A DNA stretch of 64,000 bases from Frateuria_A sp035944355 (GTDB lineage: Bacteria; Pseudomonadota; Gammaproteobacteria; Xanthomonadales; Rhodanobacteraceae): positions 95,421 through 159,420 of the forward strand of contig NZ_DASZBH010000001.1 in the NCBI RefSeq assembly GCF_035944355.1. Reading direction: 5' to 3'. Position numbers and translations under genes: made by a program. Below the pieces are notes generated by a model, which ran no database searches, was not told where the DNA came from, and saw nothing but the letters and a program-made list of their open reading frames with translations. This document shows, piece by piece, positions 58,302 to 64,000 of this stretch (position 1 is the stretch's first letter; every line of letters starts with the position of its first letter).

Positions 58302-58342
58302 ATTTTACATTGCCGCCGCGCTGATGGCCGCCGGCCTATAGT
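58302..58342. promoter_or_regulatory. Divergent promoter region of purB and fumC
   Basis: TATAGT (58337-58342) is a good -10 for fumC, 31 bases before its ATG; TAAAAT on the - strand (58307-58302) is a -10 candidate for purB, 31 bases before its start. Neither has a strong -35 at standard spacing. Confidence 0.45.
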
Positions 58343-58372
58343 GGCGCCTTCCCCAAGCCCGAGGAGCCACCG

Positions 58373-59755
<1,383 letters not shown>

Positions 59756-59769
59756 CCGCTTTGCTTCCT

Positions 59770-60000
59770 CTCTCCACCAGGAAAGGCTTGGGGCGAGGAC
59801 CGAGGCTCGCGGAAACCCGGCTCTGCTCCCCCACCAGGAAGATAGAGCCGAGTAAGGGCGGGGGCTTGCGGAAACCCGGCTCTGCTCCCTCCCCACCAGG
59901 AAGATAGAGCCGGGTAAGGGCTGAGGCTTGCGGAAACCCGGCTCTGCTCCCTCTCCCCTCCGGGGAGAGGGCCGGGGTGAGGGGCGGGGCTCGCGAAAAT
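59770..60000. repeat. Tandem repeat, about 60 bp, 3.5-4 copies
   Basis: Unit starts GGCT(C/T)GCGGAAACCCGGCT recur at 59804, 59863, 59925 and, degenerate, at 59988 (periods 59, 62, 63). A partial copy of the second half (CCACCAGGAA) precedes at 59775. Each full unit contains ACCCGGCTCT ... AGAGCC(G/A)GGT arms that can fold into a hairpin; the third unit has this half replaced by the CCCTCTCCCC palindrome. Confidence 0.85.
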
Positions 60001-60133
60001 CCACGACCGCGCCCAAGGCAAGCCACCCTTCCATCCTCGCGAAAAATCCCGCCCGGGCATCGGACAGCTCGCGCCCCGGCTTACCGGCAACCACGCCACC
60101 GCGAACACCAAGAGTGCTCCGCTGCCCGCTGGC

Positions 60134-60139
60134 TATACT
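60134..60139 (+). promoter_or_regulatory. -10 candidate of hutU
   Basis: TATACT lies 28 bases before the hutU ATG; no strong -35 is visible. It suggests hutU is the first gene of its transcript. Confidence 0.4.
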
Positions 60140-60166
60140 CGGCCATCTGCCTCAGGAGATAAGGCC

Positions 60167-61837
60167 ATGAACGCCCCCACCCGCATCGACACCACCCGCA
60201 TCATCCGCGCCCCGCGCGGCAGCACGCTCACCTGCAAGAGCTGGCTCACCGAGGCGCCGTACCGGATGATCCAGAACAACCTCGACCCCGAGGTGGCGGA
60301 GAACCCCGCCGAGCTGGTGGTCTACGGCGGTATCGGCCGCGCCGCGCGCAACTGGGAATGCTTCGACGCCATCCTGCGCTCCCTGCGCGAGCTCAACGAC
60401 GATGAAACCCTGCTGGTGCAGTCCGGCAAGCCGGTCGGCGTGTTCCCGACCCACCCCGACGCTCCGCGCGTGCTCATCGCCAACTCCAACCTGGTGCCGG
60501 CCTGGGCCAACTGGGAGCACTTCAACGAGCTCGATAAGAAGGGCCTGATGATGTACGGCCAGATGACGGCCGGCAGCTGGATCTACATCGGCTCGCAGGG
60601 CATCGTGCAGGGCACCTACGAGACCTTCGTGGAGATGGGCCGCCAGCACTACAACGGCAGCCTCAAGGGCAAGTGGATCCTCACCGCGGGCCTGGGCGGC
60701 ATGGGCGGCGCGCAGCCGCTGGCCGCGAGCCTGGCCGGCGCCTGCTCGCTCACCATCGAATGCCAGCAGAGCCGCATCGACTTCCGCCTGAAGACCCGCT
60801 ACGTCGACGAGCAGGCCACTGACCTCAACGACGCGCTGGCGCGCATCGAGAAGTACACCAAGGCGGGCGAAGCCAAATCCATCGCGCTGCTTGGCAACGC
60901 GGCCGACGTGCTGCCCGAGTTGGTGCGCCGCGGCGTGCGGCCGGACGCCGTCACCGACCAGACCAGCGCGCACGACCCGGTCAACGGCTACCTGCCGCTC
61001 GGCTGGACGGTGGAAGAGTGGTTCGAGCGCCGCAAGAGCGACCCCAACGGCACCCGCGACGCCGCCAAGCGCTCGATGAAGCAGCACGTGGAAGCCATGC
61101 TGGCCTTCCACGAGCAAGGCATCCCCACCTTCGACTACGGCAACAACATCCGCCAGATGGCCAAGGACGAAGGCTGCCAGAACGCCTTCGCCTTCCCCGG
61201 CTTCGTGCCCGCCTTCGTGCGCCCGCTGTTCTGCCGCGGCATCGGCCCGTTCCGCTGGGTGGCGCTCTCCGGCGACCCGGAAGACATCTACAAGACCGAC
61301 CAGAAGGTCAAGGAACTGATCCCCGACGACAAGCACCTGCACAACTGGCTAGACATGGCCGAGCAGCGCATCAGCTTCCAGGGGTTGCCGGCGCGGATCT
61401 GCTGGGTGGGGTTGGGGCAGCGGCACAAGCTGGGGTTGGCGTTCAACGAGATGGTGCGGAAGGGGGAGTTGAAGGCGCCTGTCGTTATTGGGCGGGACCA
61501 CCTCGACTCCGGGTCCGTCGCTAGTCCGAATCGGGAGACTGAGGCTATGAAGGACGGCAGCGATGCCGTGTCCGACTGGCCGTTGCTCAACGCCATGCTC
61601 AATACCGCTGGTGGCGCGACCTGGGTGTCGCTACATCACGGCGGGGGTGTGGGGATGGGCTACAGCCAGCACTCGGGGGTGGTGATCGTGTGTGATGGCA
61701 GCGAGGCGGCGGATAAGCGGATTGCGCGGGTGTTGTGGAATGATCCGGGCACGGGGGTGATGCGTCATGCGGATGCCGGATACCAAATCGCGGTCGAGTG
61801 CGCGAGGGAGCAAGGATTGAAGCTGCCGATGATCTGA
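60167..61837 (+). CDS. hutU: Urocanate hydratase (urocanase)
   Basis: NAD-dependent enzyme, second step of histidine degradation (556 residues). Glycine-rich GLGGMGGAQP (175-184) binds NAD; the signature FQGLPARICWVGLGQRH (405-420) includes Cys412, equivalent to the active-site Cys of Pseudomonas urocanase. AGGAGA precedes the ATG. The protein is full length, but from about base 61380 codon use shifts towards GGG and TTG. The usual partners hutH, hutI and hutG do not follow; an accessory gene does. Confidence 0.96.
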   Translation: MNAPTRIDTTRIIRAPRGSTLTCKSWLTEAPYRMIQNNLDPEVAENPAELVVYGGIGRAARNWECFDAILRSLRELNDDETLLVQSGKPVGVFPTHPDAPRVLIANSNLVPAWANWEHFNELDKKGLMMYGQMTAGSWIYIGSQGIVQGTYETFVEMGRQHYNGSLKGKWILTAGLGGMGGAQPLAASLAGACSLTIECQQSRIDFRLKTRYVDEQATDLNDALARIEKYTKAGEAKSIALLGNAADVLPELVRRGVRPDAVTDQTSAHDPVNGYLPLGWTVEEWFERRKSDPNGTRDAAKRSMKQHVEAMLAFHEQGIPTFDYGNNIRQMAKDEGCQNAFAFPGFVPAFVRPLFCRGIGPFRWVALSGDPEDIYKTDQKVKELIPDDKHLHNWLDMAEQRISFQGLPARICWVGLGQRHKLGLAFNEMVRKGELKAPVVIGRDHLDSGSVASPNRETEAMKDGSDAVSDWPLLNAMLNTAGGATWVSLHHGGGVGMGYSQHSGVVIVCDGSEAADKRIARVLWNDPGTGVMRHADAGYQIAVECAREQGLKLPMI

Positions 61838-61949
61838 GGCCAGACAGGGGGCGGTGAAGATGTAGGCGAACCCTGACAGACACATCAGCCAAGTTCCCCC
61901 GATGATGCCGAGGGTCGGAAGCTTCGACCATTCCTGAGGGGGAATCCAA

Positions 61950-63722
61950 GTGGCAGCCAAGAAGCAAATGGGCGATGACGCGATGGCTCCGCGTGCACGC
62001 ATGCACAAGCTCACCATTCGCAACTTCCGTGCGATCGGGCCAATTCCCGTCGAGATCGAACTCGATGACATAGTGGTGTTGGTTGGGGCCAACAACACGG
62101 GCAAGAGCTCGATTCTTCGCGCTTATGAACTTGTCATGGCGGCGGGCAAGGAAGGGGAGATGCCCCTGGATGACTTCCCCGGGGCCACCATTCCTGAGGT
62201 GGGCTTGGCTCCTGAGGATGCGCCGACCATTGAGCTGGAGACGGTGCTGTATGAGGACAGCAAGCCGCCAGCTGAAAAATGGATCGACGTAAAACCCAAC
62301 GGCGATAGACATGTCAGGGAGCGTTGGACTTGGCGCACTCCCGGCAAGCCGGAAAAACGCGGCTTCGATGTTCAGAAGGGAGATTGGGATCCTGACCATG
62401 GCCCGTGGGGCGTGGCGTCGGTAGCCCAGTCAAATCGACCCGCAATGCATCGCATCGAGGCATTCGATGACCCAAAGCAGCAGGCGGACAGCATTATCGA
62501 CTTGTTGGTTGAGGCGACCAAGCAGCGGATAAAAGACCTAGCCACGGATGGCGGAAATGAAGGTCCATATACGGCGGTTCTCAATGGACTCGCTCAGCTT
62601 CAAAACGATGTAGCTAAGGAGGCTATGGCGGCTGTCGAGGAGGTCCGGGCGGAGCTGGGTCAAGCGCTAGCAAATGTGTTCCCGGGGTACACCATCTCTC
62701 TAGACGCAAGACCCGAGGACGATCTCGAGAAGGCCATTTCGTTCTTCAAGGCCCCGCCAATTCTTAGGATGGGTCCCAAAGAAGGACATCAGTCCGATCT
62801 TGAACGGCAGGGTAGTGGGACACGTCGCACTTTGATGTGGAATGCCCTTCGCATCATAGCCGAATATAAGGCGGCGGCAAAAGGAGGCGAGCGGCCTCAC
62901 GTTCTTCTGTTAGACGAGCCTGAGCTTTGCCTCCATCCGTCAGCTGTGCGCGACGCCTGCAACGTTCTTTACTCGTTGCCCCAAGGTGGCACCTGGCAAG
63001 TCATGGTGACTACCCATTCGCCAGCCTTTATCGACCTCTCTCGAAACAACACTTCCATTGTCCGGGTGGAGCGAGGCCAGAATGGGACAGTTTCGGGAAC
63101 GACCATATTCCGGCCGGAGCGTGCGCAACTGAGTGGCGACGACAAGGAACGGTTGAAGCTTCTCAACATGTATGACCCTTACGTCGCGGAGTTCTTTTTC
63201 GGCGGCCGTACGGTCATTGTTGAAGGGGATACAGAATACGCAGCTTTCCGAGAAGTGATCGCAGAGCTGCCGGAAAGATTTCGCGGCGTACACGTGGTTC
63301 GCGCTCGTGGTAAATACACTATTGTCGCGCTATGCAAGATTCTTAACCAGTTCAACTGTCCCTATGCGGTTCTGCACGACGCAGATACGCAAAAGGTCAA
63401 AAGTAAAGAGGGCGCAAGGGGAAACCCTGCTTGGGCTGCCAATAAACAGATATTGGATGAGATCGCGAAGGCACCGGCTGGCACAGTCCGCCTCGCGGCT
63501 TCCCTTTACACCTTCGAAGTAGCGATGTTTGGCGAGCTAGTCTCAGGGGAGAAGCCATTTTCCGCATGGCTTCGCGTCCGGCAAGACCCTGCAGCCAAGC
63601 AGAAGGTGGTGGAACTCTTGGAATACCTAGTTGGTAGTTCGGAGGCCTGTCCAGATGGAGCGATGAGTTGGACAGAGGAGCCGGCGCTTGCAGCTGCAGT
63701 AGCACAGTATGAGCCAGCTTAA
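61950..63722 (+). CDS. OLD-family ATPase with TOPRIM nuclease domain
   Basis: ABC-type ATPase fused to a TOPRIM nuclease (590 residues). Walker A GANNTGKS at 46-53, signature-like QGSGTRR, Walker B HVLLLDEPE with Asp322-Glu323, His356 in TTHSPAF; TOPRIM with Glu425 (IVEGDTE) and Asp477-x-Asp479 (LHDADT). Length is that of P2 OLD and GajA. No UvrD-like helicase follows, so it is a stand-alone (class 1-type) OLD protein. Start GTG 61950 follows GAGGGGGA. Base composition is lower in GC than neighbours, suggesting transfer. Phage defence is likely by family but not shown. Confidence 0.88.
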   Translation: MAAKKQMGDDAMAPRARMHKLTIRNFRAIGPIPVEIELDDIVVLVGANNTGKSSILRAYELVMAAGKEGEMPLDDFPGATIPEVGLAPEDAPTIELETVLYEDSKPPAEKWIDVKPNGDRHVRERWTWRTPGKPEKRGFDVQKGDWDPDHGPWGVASVAQSNRPAMHRIEAFDDPKQQADSIIDLLVEATKQRIKDLATDGGNEGPYTAVLNGLAQLQNDVAKEAMAAVEEVRAELGQALANVFPGYTISLDARPEDDLEKAISFFKAPPILRMGPKEGHQSDLERQGSGTRRTLMWNALRIIAEYKAAAKGGERPHVLLLDEPELCLHPSAVRDACNVLYSLPQGGTWQVMVTTHSPAFIDLSRNNTSIVRVERGQNGTVSGTTIFRPERAQLSGDDKERLKLLNMYDPYVAEFFFGGRTVIVEGDTEYAAFREVIAELPERFRGVHVVRARGKYTIVALCKILNQFNCPYAVLHDADTQKVKSKEGARGNPAWAANKQILDEIAKAPAGTVRLAASLYTFEVAMFGELVSGEKPFSAWLRVRQDPAAKQKVVELLEYLVGSSEACPDGAMSWTEEPALAAAVAQYEPA

Positions 63723-63861
63723 GCCTTGCCCGAGCGTCAGCGTCTGTCCCGGCACACTTAACCTTTTCTTTAGCTTCCTCGCGCTCGCAAAAGAAGCGGT
63801 GCGAGTAGCCGCCGTCTAGTTTTCATAGGGGCTGTTATGGCGAGCTTCGATTCACAGCTAG
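63723..63861. other. Gap between the OLD gene and the insertion sequence
   Basis: AT-richer than the core genome; no complete gene. A start-like ATG at 63838, preceded by AGGGG, opens a frame MASFDSQL that runs into the insertion sequence after eight codons. Confidence 0.4.
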
Positions 63862-64000
63862 TGAATCGCCCAGGGTTTCCTAGACATCTCAGGGCCATGG
63901 AAAATGGCCTATTCGGAGGTGTCCATGAGCAGCAAGCGGTATACGGATGAGTTCAAGGTAGAGGCGGTCCGCCAGGTGACGGATCGCGGGTTCAAGGTGG
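63862..64000 (+). mobile_element. IS3-family insertion sequence, left end (partial)
   Basis: TGAATCGCCCAGGGTTTCCT at 63862 looks like the left terminal inverted repeat of IS3-family elements (TGAACCGCCCCGGGTTT type), followed 63 bases on by the first transposase frame. The element is cut by the window end, so its right end and target duplication cannot be checked. Confidence 0.75.
63925..64000 (+). CDS. IS3-family transposase OrfA, N-terminus (partial)
   Basis: The visible 25 codons encode MSSKRYTDEFKVEAVRQVTD and onward, the start of the helix-turn-helix of IS3 OrfA proteins, which bind the element ends. GGAGGTG precedes the ATG at 63925. OrfB with the DDE catalytic domain would follow outside the window. 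Confidence 0.85.
   Translation, partial: MSSKRYTDEFKVEAVRQVTDRGFKV

Larger units (their letters stand above)
59756..60166. other. Gap between fumC and hutU (411 bp)
   Basis: No gene. It holds a tandem repeat of about 60 bp (59770-60000), a CCCTCTCCCC/GGGGAGAGGG palindrome in the last unit, and the hutU promoter candidate (60134-60139) with the Shine-Dalgarno AGGAGA. Confidence 0.7.

Noticed and set aside
61838..61972. Hydrophobic frame on the - strand (GIIGGTWLMCLSGFAYIF)
   Set aside because: Looks like one membrane helix but has no plausible start, overlaps the OLD gene start and hutU end, and has no recognised homologue. Possibly a gene remnant, too weak to list.
61950..63722. Gabija defence system
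   Set aside because: Only a GajA-like protein is present; no GajB helicase in the window, and the DNA after the gene is an IS element.
63838..63957. 39-codon frame starting at ATG 63838
   Set aside because: Most of it reads through the IS terminal repeat and into transposase DNA in another frame, so not a gene as it stands; kept only as a possible interrupted start.

Overview
The window is high-GC chromosomal DNA from a gammaproteobacterium. Gene content and order (metY-rimP-nusA-infB-rbfA-truB-rpsO-pnp, cysGK next to cysB-cysJIH, sucA-sucB-lpd, class III PHA synthase, poly-HAMP kinases) suggest the Xanthomonadales (Lysobacterales), most likely a Rhodanobacteraceae relative such as Dyella, Rhodanobacter or Luteibacter. 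The family-level placement is inference; no rRNA marker is present.

Layout. 1-8.9 kb: the 3' part of nuoG and complete nuoH-N (respiratory complex I, membrane arm), one operon on the + strand. 9.0-18.5 kb: initiator tRNA-fMet followed by the transcription/translation operon rimP-nusA-infB-rbfA-truB-rpsO-pnp. Its gaps hold a series of small hairpins with GGA loops. 18.6-22.3 kb: class III polyhydroxyalkanoate synthase (phaE-phaC), methionine salvage mtnA and a GtrA-like membrane protein. 22.4-25.1 kb: gyrA. 25.1-27.8 kb: DoxX protein, peroxiredoxin, Hsp20 and a CbpA-like DnaJ. 27.9-30.0 kb (- strand): PilH-like response regulator, YhdH/AcuI-type reductase and a LOG protein. 30.2-35.9 kb (- strand): sucA-sucB-lpd, the 2-oxoglutarate dehydrogenase complex. 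36.2-44.6 kb: an uncharacterised signalling locus with two hybrid histidine kinases, one carrying eight near-identical 92-residue HAMP-type units, divergent from a winged-helix protein and two small paralogous membrane proteins. 44.6-46.3 kb: ribosomal oxygenase and a co-translated unknown protein. 46.4-55.3 kb: sulfur assimilation (TSUP permease, cysJIH, cysB, cysG, cysK). 55.5-59.8 kb: HxlR regulator/beta-class GST pair, then divergent purB and fumC. 60.2-61.8 kb: hutU. From about 61.4 kb base and codon use changes, and 61.8-64.0 kb is accessory DNA: a stand-alone OLD-family ATPase/TOPRIM nuclease, then the left end of an IS3-family element cut by the window edge.

How it fits together. Most of the window is core metabolism and information processing in conserved operons. 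cysJIH, cysG (siroheme for CysI), cysK, the permease and CysB form one sulfate-to-cysteine module with palindromic operator candidates in both divergent control regions. The most unusual material is (i) the tandem GGA-loop hairpins between rimP and nusA, which resemble CsrA/RsmA binding sites, (ii) the poly-HAMP signalling locus, (iii) a 60-bp tandem repeat between fumC and hutU, and (iv) the OLD nuclease next to an insertion sequence. Several families of dispersed palindromic repeats sit in the gaps between core genes.
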